NCBI GenBank assembly: GCA_010031985.1
Contig: RGYP01000111.1
Location: forward strand, 1 to 6,149
Origin: Gammaproteobacteria bacterium
GTDB lineage: Bacteria; Pseudomonadota; Gammaproteobacteria; Steroidobacterales; Steroidobacteraceae
Length of the DNA: 6,149 nucleotides
Direction: 5' to 3'
This document shows positions 1-6,149 of the stretch, one piece after another; the first letter of the stretch is position 1; every line of letters starts with the position of its first letter. The notes below the pieces were generated by a model. It was given only the letters and a program-made list of their open reading frames with translations, was not told where the DNA came from and searched no databases. Made by a program: the position numbers and the translations under genes.

Positions 1-2
1 AG

Positions 3-116
3 CATCTGGTGCCGCCGTGGCAACCGGTGGGCACAGGCAAGCAGGCCGAGGGCACGCGCACACCGCGACCGTTTCGTACGCAGCACACGAGACCGCGCGG
101 CGGCGGGCGCCCCTGA
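3..116 (+). CDS. Possible C-terminal tail of an upstream gene (partial, unknown)
   Basis: From base 3 this forward frame is open and ends at the TGA at 114-116, 15 bases before the next gene starts. The tail reads HLVPPWQPVGTGKQAEG and then becomes rich in Arg, Thr, Pro and Gly. Most codons end in G or C, as in the confirmed genes nearby. Such a low-complexity basic tail is plausible for a C-terminus, and the short gap would fit an operon with the downstream kinase. I recognise no family. The other two forward frames also stay open through most of this stretch, and a reverse-strand reading is possible, so the frame choice is weak. No complete gene fits in bases 1-131. Confidence 0.3.
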   Translation, partial: HLVPPWQPVGTGKQAEGTRTPRPFRTQHTRPRGGGRP

Positions 117-131
117 GTAACGTCAACGGTC

Positions 132-1181
132 ATGGCCATCACGCACGAGTTTCGTAGTGGTCTCGAGTTCGACGTCGCGACTCTCGAAAACTACTTGAGC
201 GATCGCATCGAGGATTTTGCTGGTCCTTTGCACGTACGTCAGTTTCCGGGTGGGCAGTCGAACCCCACTTATCGCCTCGATGGACCCAAAGCGTCATACG
301 TGCTGCGTCGTAAACCGCCGGGCATACTGTTGCCTTCGGCTCACGCCGTCGAACGCGAATATCGCGTGATGCATGCACTCGCCACGCATACCGATTTTCC
401 GGTTGCAACGCCACTGCTGCTTTGCGAAGACAACGGAGTGATCGGTACGGCGTTCTACGTCATGGCGTTCGTCGAAGGACGAATATTTTGGGAACCTACC
501 TTGCCCGAACTCGAGCGCGACGGTCGGCGCGACGTTTTCATGGCCATGATTGAAACGCTCGCTGATCTGCATCGAGTCGATTATCGGGAGATCGGCCTCG
601 CTGATTTTGGTCGACCTGAGGGCTATGTCGCACGACAACTGGCGCGCTGGTCCAAGCAATACGTCGTCGATGCCGAAGTGGCGGGGCGCGTCGCTACGAT
701 GGAGCGCCTCATAGAGTGGTTACCGAAGGCTTTGCCGACGATCGAACCAGCTCCAGCGCTGGTGCACGGGGACTATCGACTCGACAACATGATCTTCGAT
801 TCGGCAGCCAAGCGCGTGCTCGCCGTACTCGACTGGGAGCTCTCGACCTTGGGTGATCCGGTAGCCGACTTTGCCTACCACCTCATGAAGTACCGCTTGG
901 CCTCGGGTGGCGTTCGCGGGCTGCAGGGTGTCGATCTTGCCGCACTCGGCTTGCCCACAGAGCGCGAGTACGTCGCGGCTTATTGTTCGCGACGGGGGAT
1001 CGCCGAGATCGGTGATCTCGAGTACTACCTCGCGTTCTGCGCGTTTCGTCTCGCCGGGATTTGCCACGGCATCGCAGGGCGCGTGGCGCGTGGCACGGCT
1101 GTCAGTCCTCAGGCCAAAAAATACGCGGCGCAGGTCGAGCCACTCGCCGAACTTGCATGGCAGACCGCGCAGCGAGTTTGA
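132..1181 (+). CDS. Phosphotransferase family protein (ACAD10/11- or LvaA-like kinase)
   Basis: This is a 349-residue cytosolic kinase of the APH/choline-kinase fold, in the subgroup resembling the kinase domains of ACAD10/ACAD11 and bacterial LvaA. Seen in the sequence: the glycine-rich nucleotide loop GGQSNPTY (40-47), the basic strand VLRRKPPG (57-64) followed by the conserved LLPSAHAVEREYRV (66-79, likely helix-C Glu in it), the catalytic loop HGDYRLDN (212-219, Asp214 and Asn219), and the metal-binding DWE (Asp234) followed by LGDPVADFAY. There is no signal peptide or membrane segment. Characterised relatives phosphorylate 4-hydroxyacyl-CoAs so that an acyl-CoA dehydrogenase-like partner can remove the phosphate. 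That substrate is inferred here, because no partner dehydrogenase lies in the window. The ATG at 132 gives the usual short N-terminus for the family. It has no strong Shine-Dalgarno, which would fit translational coupling to an upstream gene. Family assignment is firm, substrate is not. Confidence 0.9.
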   Translation: MAITHEFRSGLEFDVATLENYLSDRIEDFAGPLHVRQFPGGQSNPTYRLDGPKASYVLRRKPPGILLPSAHAVEREYRVMHALATHTDFPVATPLLLCEDNGVIGTAFYVMAFVEGRIFWEPTLPELERDGRRDVFMAMIETLADLHRVDYREIGLADFGRPEGYVARQLARWSKQYVVDAEVAGRVATMERLIEWLPKALPTIEPAPALVHGDYRLDNMIFDSAAKRVLAVLDWELSTLGDPVADFAYHLMKYRLASGGVRGLQGVDLAALGLPTEREYVAAYCSRRGIAEIGDLEYYLAFCAFRLAGICHGIAGRVARGTAVSPQAKKYAAQVEPLAELAWQTAQRV

Positions 1182-1191
1182 TGCGGCCCCG

Positions 1192-2463
1192 TCAGTTTTT
1201 CGGCGGCGTATAGACCATCGTCGACGGTGGGCGCTCGCGACGCAGACGCTCACCGACCTCTTCGGTTCGCGCCCAGGCGCGCAAAAGATTTTCGCCAGCG
1301 AGTTTTTTGAGGTCTTTGTCCGACCAGCCGCGACGGATAAGCTCGGCAAAGAGTTTCGGATAGGTCGATACGTCGTCGAGCCCCTCCGGCCACCAGTCGT
1401 TGCCGTCGAAGTCGCCGCCGATTCCCACGTGATCGACACCCGCGACGTCGCGAATGTGTTCGATGTGATCGGCCACCATGGCGATGCTCGTCGGCGGTAA
1501 TTTGATGGCTGCATAACCTTCGGCGCGAATCTTGGCGCCTTCTTCTGGAGTCGCTGCCGCGCGAGCGCGCAAACCGATCTCGGCCATGGCAGGCTGCAGC
1601 ACCTTTCCGACTTCGCAATTGACGAAGCTCGAGACGAAGGTGACCATCACGACACCGCCATTCTTTGGCAGCTCGCGCAGAATGTCGTCGGGTACGTTAC
1701 GCGGCACGTTACACACGGCCTTTGCCGAAGAGTGCGAGAAAATCACCGGCGCTTCAGAAATCCGCAACGTATGCGCCATGGTGCTTGGTGCCGCGTGCGA
1801 CAGATCGATCAGCATGCCGAGCCGATTCATCTCGCGCACAATCTCTTCGCCGAACGGCGTTAGACCATTATTGCGTGGCTGCAAGGGCGCAGCGGCGTCC
1901 GCCCAATCGGTATGCGTATTGTGCGTCAGCGCCATGTAGCGTACGCCGAGGTCGTAATAAGCGCGTAGTGCACCGATCGAGTTTTCGAGCCCGTATCCAC
2001 CCTCCATACCGAGCATCGAGGCAATTTTGCCGGCACGCTTTGCCGCGCGAACGTCGGCTACCGAGCCCGCGAACATGAAGACGTCCGGATAGCGTTCGAT
2101 CACCCGTCGCGCGATGTCGATTTGCTCGAGCTGCTGGCGCGCGTAGGGTCCTGACCCTTCGCCCGGAATATAGACGGACCAAAACTGCGCACCGAGCCCA
2201 CCGGCGCGCAGCCGAGCGATGTCGGTGTCGCCCTTGGTGGTTTTTCGCAAGTCATAGGCGATGACATCCCGGGGAGCATCTTTGAATTCGCGAATGGTCA
2301 TCGGCAGATCGTTATGACCATCGATCAGAATCGTCGATCGCAACAGTCGACTGGCGCGCTCTACCACAGGATCTTTATCCATCCGGCCCTGAGCAGATGC
2401 GATCTGCACCAGCAGCCCGCAAACGAGCGTCAGAGTCACGGCGAGCATACGCATGGTGGACAT
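1192..2463 (-). CDS. Exported membrane-dipeptidase-type peptidase (M19 family)
   Basis: This is a 423-residue zinc dipeptidase of peptidase family M19 (renal dipeptidase type), which cleaves dipeptides, including ones with a C-terminal D-residue in known members. The expected ligands are all visible: His50 and Asp52 (GHND), Glu154 (GMEGG), His223 (DLSHA), His244 (FSHS) and Asp351 (GGDFDG). His181 (LTHNTHTDWADA) and Arg255 (VPRNVPDD) match the substrate-binding His152 and Arg230 of the human enzyme by spacing. Residues 1-24 form a signal peptide: a basic start, a hydrophobic core at about 7-19, and an A-S-A cleavage site before Gln25. The product should therefore be periplasmic or secreted. 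Cys15 does not sit in a lipobox. The ATG at 2463 was chosen because it has a good Shine-Dalgarno and starts directly at the signal peptide. The frame stays open upstream to 2601, but that part would overlap the hydrolase gene. It lies 28 bases after the hydrolase in the same direction, probably one transcript. The natural substrate is unknown. Confidence 0.95.
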   Translation of the reverse strand: MSTMRMLAVTLTLVCGLLVQIASAQGRMDKDPVVERASRLLRSTILIDGHNDLPMTIREFKDAPRDVIAYDLRKTTKGDTDIARLRAGGLGAQFWSVYIPGEGSGPYARQQLEQIDIARRVIERYPDVFMFAGSVADVRAAKRAGKIASMLGMEGGYGLENSIGALRAYYDLGVRYMALTHNTHTDWADAAAPLQPRNNGLTPFGEEIVREMNRLGMLIDLSHAAPSTMAHTLRISEAPVIFSHSSAKAVCNVPRNVPDDILRELPKNGGVVMVTFVSSFVNCEVGKVLQPAMAEIGLRARAAATPEEGAKIRAEGYAAIKLPPTSIAMVADHIEHIRDVAGVDHVGIGGDFDGNDWWPEGLDDVSTYPKLFAELIRRGWSDKDLKKLAGENLLRAWARTEEVGERLRRERPPSTMVYTPPKN

Positions 2464-2466
2464 CAG

Positions 2467-2475
2467 CCTTCTCCC
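2467..2475 (-). promoter_or_regulatory. Ribosome binding site of the M19 dipeptidase
   Basis: Read on the minus strand this is GGGAGAAGG. Its GGAG core (2474-2471) is 7 bases before the ATG at 2463. It decides the start codon: the in-frame ATGs at 2454 and 2448 would be too far away, and the upstream in-frame starts would run inside the hydrolase gene. Confidence 0.75.
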
Positions 2476-2491
2476 AAAAATTTCGAAGATA

Positions 2492-3457
2492 TTAGGGCGT
2501 AACGAGAGTCTTGCCGGAGACCGTCTCCGGCAACCAAAGCTTGATTGCCTGAGCGACGCCTTCGGCTGCTTCTTCATGCACATAGTGTCCGGCATTGGCA
2601 AAGTGCACGAGACGAGAACCCGGAATCATGGCCTGCAGTGCGTCGGCTTCGCTCAGCGGTTTGTTTTTATCCCGATCACCCCAAGGGATGAGGGTCGGCA
2701 CTTCAACCCGTGGTGCGAGCGCGATCTCCTCACCCTCGCGATACTGCTTCATGAGCGAGGTCATACCCGCCATGTAGCCTTCGGTTCGTGCGCCCAGCAT
2801 GACGTCATCTATCACTTTTTCCGTGACGATCGAGGGGTCGACGTACGACTGCTTTAGAAAGTTGCCGCGAAAGTCGCGACTCGCGAACATCTTTGCGGAC
2901 ATGCGAGGTAGCGGCGGCAAGGTTATCTGCACGATTTTCGGTACGCCCGTGCGGATGATGCCGGGGTTGAGAAGTACGAGCCCGCGCGCGTTCGGGTCGA
3001 GCACCGCAGCCTGCAGGGCAACGGCTCCGCCCAACGAGTGCCCGACATAAATAACACGCTGCAGGCCGATTTTTTTGGCAGCCGCGATCAGCACCTTGGC
3101 TTGTGGCCCATTGTGATAGTCGAAGTCCACCGGCTTGTCGGACAGGCCATAGCCCGGCATGTCGATGGCGATCACGTGGCAGCAATCCGCAAGACGCGGT
3201 GCGAGCTCGCGAAAGCTCTGCAACGAATTACCGAAGCCGTGGATCAGCAGCACTGCCGGCCGATCGGCAGTGGCCGTACCCCACTCACGATAGCGCAATC
3301 GAACGCCCTCGACCTCGACGAAACGATCCTCTGTCGTGGTGAGTGAGGCGACGGGTACCTCTGCCCGCACGGGCCAGTAGGCCCAAGCCATCAGCCCGCC
3401 CCACAGCAGCAGTACCGACGCGAGCACACCGAGACCCAAGCGTTTGAGAAACTTCAT
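2492..3457 (-). CDS. Membrane-anchored alpha/beta-fold hydrolase
   Basis: This is a 321-residue serine hydrolase of the alpha/beta fold, probably an esterase, lipase or related enzyme. Residues about 7-27 form one hydrophobic segment after a basic start (MKFLKR), without a clear cleavage site. It therefore looks like an N-terminal anchor with the catalytic domain outside the inner membrane. Catalytic features seen: the oxyanion-hole HGFG (73-76), the nucleophile elbow GHSLG (139-143, Ser141), the acid in WGDRDKNKP (probably Asp263, Asp261 as the alternative), and the base His291 in AGHYVH. The DMPGYGLSDKP stretch (99-109) is typical of the family. A variable cap region lies at about 170-245 and would set specificity, so I cannot name a substrate. 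The stop is 28 bases before the dipeptidase start, so this gene leads a two-gene unit. No purine-rich ribosome binding site is evident before the ATG at 3457. The start is chosen because it opens directly at the anchor. Confidence 0.92.
   Translation of the reverse strand: MKFLKRLGLGVLASVLLLWGGLMAWAYWPVRAEVPVASLTTTEDRFVEVEGVRLRYREWGTATADRPAVLLIHGFGNSLQSFRELAPRLADCCHVIAIDMPGYGLSDKPVDFDYHNGPQAKVLIAAAKKIGLQRVIYVGHSLGGAVALQAAVLDPNARGLVLLNPGIIRTGVPKIVQITLPPLPRMSAKMFASRDFRGNFLKQSYVDPSIVTEKVIDDVMLGARTEGYMAGMTSLMKQYREGEEIALAPRVEVPTLIPWGDRDKNKPLSEADALQAMIPGSRLVHFANAGHYVHEEAAEGVAQAIKLWLPETVSGKTLVTP
3251..3272. repeat. Inverted repeat inside the hydrolase gene
   Basis: Perfect 8-base arms CACTGCCG (3251-3258) and CGGCAGTG (3265-3272) flank a 6-base loop. 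The inner part GCCGATCGGC (3259-3268) is itself palindromic. It lies in the coding sequence just before the oxyanion-hole motif (residues about 64-70). No T-run follows on either strand, so a terminator role is not supported. It may be a chance product of GC-rich codons. Confidence 0.45.
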
Positions 3458-3519
3458 GCCAGCCGATTGAATACAATCCGCTCGCGTCTCGCAACGACAT
3501 CGGGGATTTATTCCACATC
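3458..3519. promoter_or_regulatory. Divergent intergenic region with a candidate hrpB promoter
   Basis: These 62 bases separate the leftward hydrolase operon from rightward hrpB and must hold start signals for both unless one lies within a gene. The only AT-rich patch is ATTGAATACAAT (3466-3477), an ATTG-4-CAAT dyad. On the + strand it contains TACAAT (3472-3477), a five-of-six match to the sigma-70 -10 box, which would give an hrpB leader of about 35 bases. A TTGAGA at 3444-3449 is a good -35 sequence but is 22 bases away, which is too far for a standard pair. On the minus strand only weak -10-like sequence is seen, and it is very close to the hydrolase ATG. The assignment is tentative. Confidence 0.3.
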
Positions 3520-6072
3520 GTGACCGTGCTGCCGCAGTTGCCAGTACTCGAAAGCCTGTCCGCGCTACGTGACGCCTTGGCGATGCACGGCTGCGCCGTG
3601 CTCGAGGCCCCGCCCGGTGCAGGCAAAAGCACCGTGGTGCCGCTCGCCTTGCTCGATGAGCCTTGGGTGGCGGGTCGCAAAATCCTGATGCTCGAACCGC
3701 GACGGCTTGCCGCCAGAGCAGTGGCCATGCGTATGGCCGCTACGCTGGGTGAGCGCGTCGGCGAAACCGTGGGCTATCGTATGCGTCTCGACACCCGTGT
3801 GGGTCCGCGCACCCGTATCGAGGTGGTCACCGAAGGCGTGCTGACACGCATGCTGCAACGCGATGCCTCGCTGGAAGGCGTGGCCGCCGTACTGTTCGAC
3901 GAGTTTCACGAGCGCAGTCTGCAGGCCGACCTCGGACTCGCCTTTTGTCTCGATGCAAAGAAAACGCTGGAACTCGATCTGCGCTTGCTCGTGATGTCGG
4001 CAACTCTCGACGGCGCCGCAGTAGCCGCATTACTCGACGACGCGCCCGTGGTGACTGCGGCAGGTCGCATGTATCCCGTCGAAATCATTTATCTCGGCAA
4101 GGGGTTCCCAGTGTTGCCGGGAGAAGCTGACTCACCAGAGCGCCTGACGGCGCTTGCGGTGCAGCGAGCCGTGCGTGAAGGCGAGGGTGACATTCTGGTT
4201 TTTTTACCAGGTGCCGGAGAGATCAGACGGGTGCAGGACATGCTCGTCGGCCCGGGAGAATGCAGTGACCGCGGGATCGAGATTCTGCCGTTGTTCGGCG
4301 AGCTCTCGCCCGAAGAGCAAGAGAGAGCGCTCGCCGACGATCCGCGCTTGCCACGACGCGTGATTCTCGCTACCAACATTGCCGAGACCAGCCTGACGCT
4401 GCCACGGATTACGAGTGTCGTCGACAGCGGGCTCGTCAGGCGTGCGGTATTCGATCCCGTCACGGGCATGAGCAGACTCGAAACTCGACGAATCTCGCGT
4501 GCTTCTGCCGAGCAGCGTGCCGGTCGCGCCGGCCGTGTCACTGCCGGCCGTTGTTACCGACTTTGGAGCGAGGGCGCCCATCGCAGTCTTGCCGCACAAA
4601 CGTCAGCCGAAATCATCGAAGCTGATCTTGCCCCCCTCGCGCTAGATCTCGCGCAATGGGGTGCGCAGGGTGCCGAGTCGATTCGTTGGCTCGATCCGCC
4701 CCCTGCCGCGATGCTTTCTGCAGCTCGCGCATTGCTGCGACAGCTCGGGGCCTTGCGCGAGAACGGTACGCTCACGGCGCAAGGTCGCGAGCTCGGCGAG
4801 TGGCCCCTGCACCCTCGTCTCGCCCATCTGCTACTCGAATCCGCAGCGCGCGGCGAACCGGAGCTCGGCGCGAGTCTTGCGGCCCTGCTGAGCGAGCGCG
4901 ATTTGCTACGCCCCGAACCGCGTCGCGGGCCAGAGACCGTTCGCGACGTCGATGTGCTGACGCGACTCGACGCCTTGGCAGGTCGCGCGCCCGCAGGGAC
5001 TCTCGTCGATCGTGCGGCACTCGCGAGAGCGCGACGTGCCGTCGATCAGTTCAAACATCGCCTGCAGAATCATCGTACTTCAAAGAGAACGACACTGGGC
5101 GCGGCAGGGCTTCTCGCCTGCGCATATCCCGATCGCATCGGGCGCAGACGGGTTGGTGGCGAGGGCCGATATCTCCTCGCCAACGGTCGCGGCGCGGCGT
5201 TCGACAGCGCGACCTCGCTGGCACGCAGCGAGTTCGTGGTCGCGCTCGACCTCGACGACCGCGAGCGCGAGGCGCGCATAATTTTGGCGGCGGCTCTCGA
5301 TCGAGAGACCCTCGACGCAGCAGTAGGCGAGCGTATTCGTCAGGGGCGTGAGCTGCATTGGTCAAATACCGAGCAACTCGTGATCGCGCGCGATGTCGCT
5401 CGACTCGATGCGCTGATCCTCGACGAAAAACCTTTGGCCAATCTGCCAGGCGATGTGGCCGTGCCGGCGATGATCGAAGGCGTTCGAGCGATGGGCCTCG
5501 ACTGTCTGCCTTGGGATGACGCGGCGCGGTCATTTTGTGCACGTATCGAGCTCGCGCGACGTCACGGACTGCGTCAGGCGAAGGACTGGCCGGCTTTCGA
5601 TCCGGCGAGTTTGTTGGCTACGCTCGAGGACTGGCTCGCACCGTGGTTGAGCGGCGTCACTCGTCGAGCGCACCTCGCGAAACTTCCCCTGATGGAAGCT
5701 CTGCGCTTTCGTCTCGGAAATGCTGCGTCCCGCGAGCTTGACGACATTCTTCCCATGCATATCGTCGTGCCAACGGGCTCGCGGATCCGTGTCGATTACG
5801 AGGACGATCTCGCCCCTTGCGCCTCAATGCGCATGCAGGAGGTTTTCGGTCTCGCGAGCACGCCGCGTATCGGCGGTGGCGCAATCCCCGTAACCTTCAA
5901 GTTGCTTTCTCCCGCACAGCGTCCGCTGCAGGTTACCTCCGATCTTGCCAGCTTTTGGCGCGACGCCTACACCGAAGTCCGCAAGGACATGCGCGGGCGT
6001 TATCCTCGGCACTACTGGCCAGAAGATCCGCTGCAGGCCGAACCCACCCGCCGGGTTCGGCCTCGTCAATGA
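3520..6072 (+). CDS. hrpB: ATP-dependent RNA helicase HrpB
   Basis: This is an 850-residue DExH-box helicase, slightly longer than E. coli HrpB (about 810), and complete. Helicase motifs in order: I APPGAGKST (30-38, Lys36), Ia LEPRRLAAR (58-66), Ib TEGVLTRM (104-111), II DEFH (127-130), III SAT (160-162), IV ILVFLPG (225-231), V ATNIAETS (284-291) and VI QRAGRAGR (332-339). Winged-helix and helical-bundle regions should follow at about 350-520, and a putative OB-like region after that. The HrpB-specific C-terminal domain occupies about 700-840, with VPTGSRIRVDY (750-760), LLSPAQRPLQVTSDLASFW (795-813) and RYPRHYWPEDP (827-837). It is cytoplasmic and couples ATP hydrolysis to RNA remodelling; the cellular role of HrpB proteins is poorly defined. 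The start is the GTG at 3520, since no in-frame ATG lies upstream. A GGGGA at 3502-3506 is a weak, rather distant ribosome binding site, and a second in-frame GTG at 3526 is possible. Confidence 0.97.
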   Translation: MTVLPQLPVLESLSALRDALAMHGCAVLEAPPGAGKSTVVPLALLDEPWVAGRKILMLEPRRLAARAVAMRMAATLGERVGETVGYRMRLDTRVGPRTRIEVVTEGVLTRMLQRDASLEGVAAVLFDEFHERSLQADLGLAFCLDAKKTLELDLRLLVMSATLDGAAVAALLDDAPVVTAAGRMYPVEIIYLGKGFPVLPGEADSPERLTALAVQRAVREGEGDILVFLPGAGEIRRVQDMLVGPGECSDRGIEILPLFGELSPEEQERALADDPRLPRRVILATNIAETSLTLPRITSVVDSGLVRRAVFDPVTGMSRLETRRISRASAEQRAGRAGRVTAGRCYRLWSEGAHRSLAAQTSAEIIEADLAPLALDLAQWGAQGAESIRWLDPPPAAMLSAARALLRQLGALRENGTLTAQGRELGEWPLHPRLAHLLLESAARGEPELGASLAALLSERDLLRPEPRRGPETVRDVDVLTRLDALAGRAPAGTLVDRAALARARRAVDQFKHRLQNHRTSKRTTLGAAGLLACAYPDRIGRRRVGGEGRYLLANGRGAAFDSATSLARSEFVVALDLDDREREARIILAAALDRETLDAAVGERIRQGRELHWSNTEQLVIARDVARLDALILDEKPLANLPGDVAVPAMIEGVRAMGLDCLPWDDAARSFCARIELARRHGLRQAKDWPAFDPASLLATLEDWLAPWLSGVTRRAHLAKLPLMEALRFRLGNAASRELDDILPMHIVVPTGSRIRVDYEDDLAPCASMRMQEVFGLASTPRIGGGAIPVTFKLLSPAQRPLQVTSDLASFWRDAYTEVRKDMRGRYPRHYWPEDPLQAEPTRRVRPRQ
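6036..6062. repeat. Perfect 10-bp hairpin at the 3' end of hrpB
   Basis: The arms GGCCGAACCC (6036-6045) and GGGTTCGGCC (6053-6062) are exact reverse complements around a 7-base loop. The structure ends 7 bases before the hrpB stop codon. It would form a strong RNA stem-loop on either strand. No T-run follows on the + strand or on the opposite side, so it is not a canonical intrinsic terminator. It might attenuate transcription, protect a 3' end, or be a by-product of coding for the conserved PTRR tail. The repeat is certain, its function is not. Confidence 0.8.
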
Positions 6073-6094
6073 ATTCGAACACTCACTCGCTGCC

Positions 6095-6099
6095 AAGGA
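6095..6099 (+). promoter_or_regulatory. Ribosome binding site of the downstream SDR gene
   Basis: AAGGA lies 6 bases before the ATG at 6106, an ideal Shine-Dalgarno position. It supports that start codon and shows that the gene is translated independently of hrpB. Confidence 0.7.
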
Positions 6100-6105
6100 C
6101 TACGC

Positions 6106-6149
6106 ATGCCCGTCATTCTGATCACCGGCGCCAATCGCGGATTGGGTCT
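6106..6149 (+). CDS. Short-chain dehydrogenase/reductase, N-terminus only (partial)
   Basis: Only the first 14 codons and two bases of the next are present. They encode MPVILITGANRGLG: a hydrophobic first beta-strand, then the SDR dinucleotide-binding motif TGxxxGxG (Thr7, Gly8, Gly12, Gly14). The next codon begins CT, so it is Leu. This is the classical NAD(P)H-binding start of a cytosolic oxidoreductase, and the TGANRGLGL wording is common in C-factor/CsgA-like SDRs. The substrate cannot be inferred from so little. It follows hrpB by 33 bases on the same strand with its own good ribosome binding site. The window ends inside the gene, which is not a natural truncation. Confidence 0.85.
   Translation, partial: MPVILITGANRGLG

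Noticed and set aside
306..323. Arg in place of Lys in the kinase strand VLRRKPPG, considered as a lost catalytic residue
   Set aside because: The neighbouring Lys61 and the alternative Arg/Lys usage I recall for bacterial members make loss of function unlikely. All catalytic-loop and metal-binding residues are intact.
907..1500. 197-codon + strand open frame spanning the kinase end and the dipeptidase end
   Set aside because: It starts inside the kinase in another frame and then runs antisense to dipeptidase codons that carry conserved metal-site motifs. No recognisable domain.
720..1514. 264-codon minus-strand open frame across the kinase and dipeptidase 3' ends
   Set aside because: Its product is rich in Arg, Ser and Thr with no motif, and it is antisense to the kinase's catalytic loop and shares the dipeptidase strand in another frame. 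Long shadows are expected in GC-rich DNA.
2419..2463. Possible lipoprotein signal (Cys15) in the dipeptidase
   Set aside because: The residues before the Cys are T-L-V, which do not fit a lipobox needing Gly, Ala or Ser just before the Cys. The A-S-A site before Gln25 fits ordinary signal peptidase I cleavage.
2464..2601. N-terminal extension of the dipeptidase frame by 46 codons
   Set aside because: It would overlap the end of the hydrolase gene by 110 bases, has an arginine-rich composition, and would put the signal peptide in the middle of the protein. The Shine-Dalgarno at 2467-2475 supports the ATG at 2463.
4528..4551. Direct repeat GCCGGCCGT twice, 15 bases apart, in hrpB
   Set aside because: It encodes two AGR tripeptides, the first belonging to conserved helicase motif VI. 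The repeat follows from protein sequence and GC-rich codon choice.
4656..5351. 231-codon + strand open frame inside hrpB
   Set aside because: It is out of frame with hrpB and extremely Arg/Ala-rich, the usual frame-shadow composition. HrpB's own frame carries family-conserved sequence through the region.
1..6149. A hidden defence, mobile or CRISPR-like system
   Set aside because: No repeat array, transposase, integrase, toxin-antitoxin pair, nuclease or reverse transcriptase signature is visible. All intergenic spaces are short and all large genes belong to housekeeping or metabolic families.

Overview
This GC-rich window looks like ordinary chromosomal DNA from a proteobacterium. A gammaproteobacterium is the most likely source, because it carries a full-length HrpB-type helicase beside acyl-CoA/lipid-type accessory genes. 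That placement is an inference from gene content only. There is no rRNA, tRNA, insertion sequence, integrase, CRISPR array or plasmid/phage marker. Coding density is very high and the longest non-coding gap between confident genes is 62 bases.

Layout, left to right. Bases 1-131 hold no complete gene. The forward frame ending at the TGA at 114-116 could be the tail of an upstream gene of unknown function. Next comes a + strand ACAD10/11- or LvaA-like phosphotransferase (132-1181). It converges, with a 10-base gap, on a two-gene minus-strand unit. That unit is transcribed as a membrane-anchored alpha/beta hydrolase (3457 to 2492), then 28 bases, then a signal-peptide-bearing M19 dipeptidase (2463 to 1192). 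A 62-base divergent intergenic region (3458-3519) separates it from hrpB on the + strand (3520-6072, GTG start). After hrpB, 33 bases downstream with a clear ribosome binding site, a short-chain dehydrogenase/reductase begins (6106) and runs off the window.

How the genes may work together. The hydrolase and dipeptidase both carry N-terminal export or membrane signals and sit in one apparent operon, so they probably act together in or outside the inner membrane. The phosphotransferase is a cytosolic small-molecule kinase whose characterised relatives act on hydroxyacyl-CoAs. HrpB is a cytoplasmic DExH RNA helicase with no obvious link to its neighbours. 

I looked for a novel system and did not find one. 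Every gene belongs to a recognisable family with its key residues intact. The structures most worth a second look are a perfect 10-bp inverted repeat in the last codons of hrpB and the unassigned sequence at the left edge.
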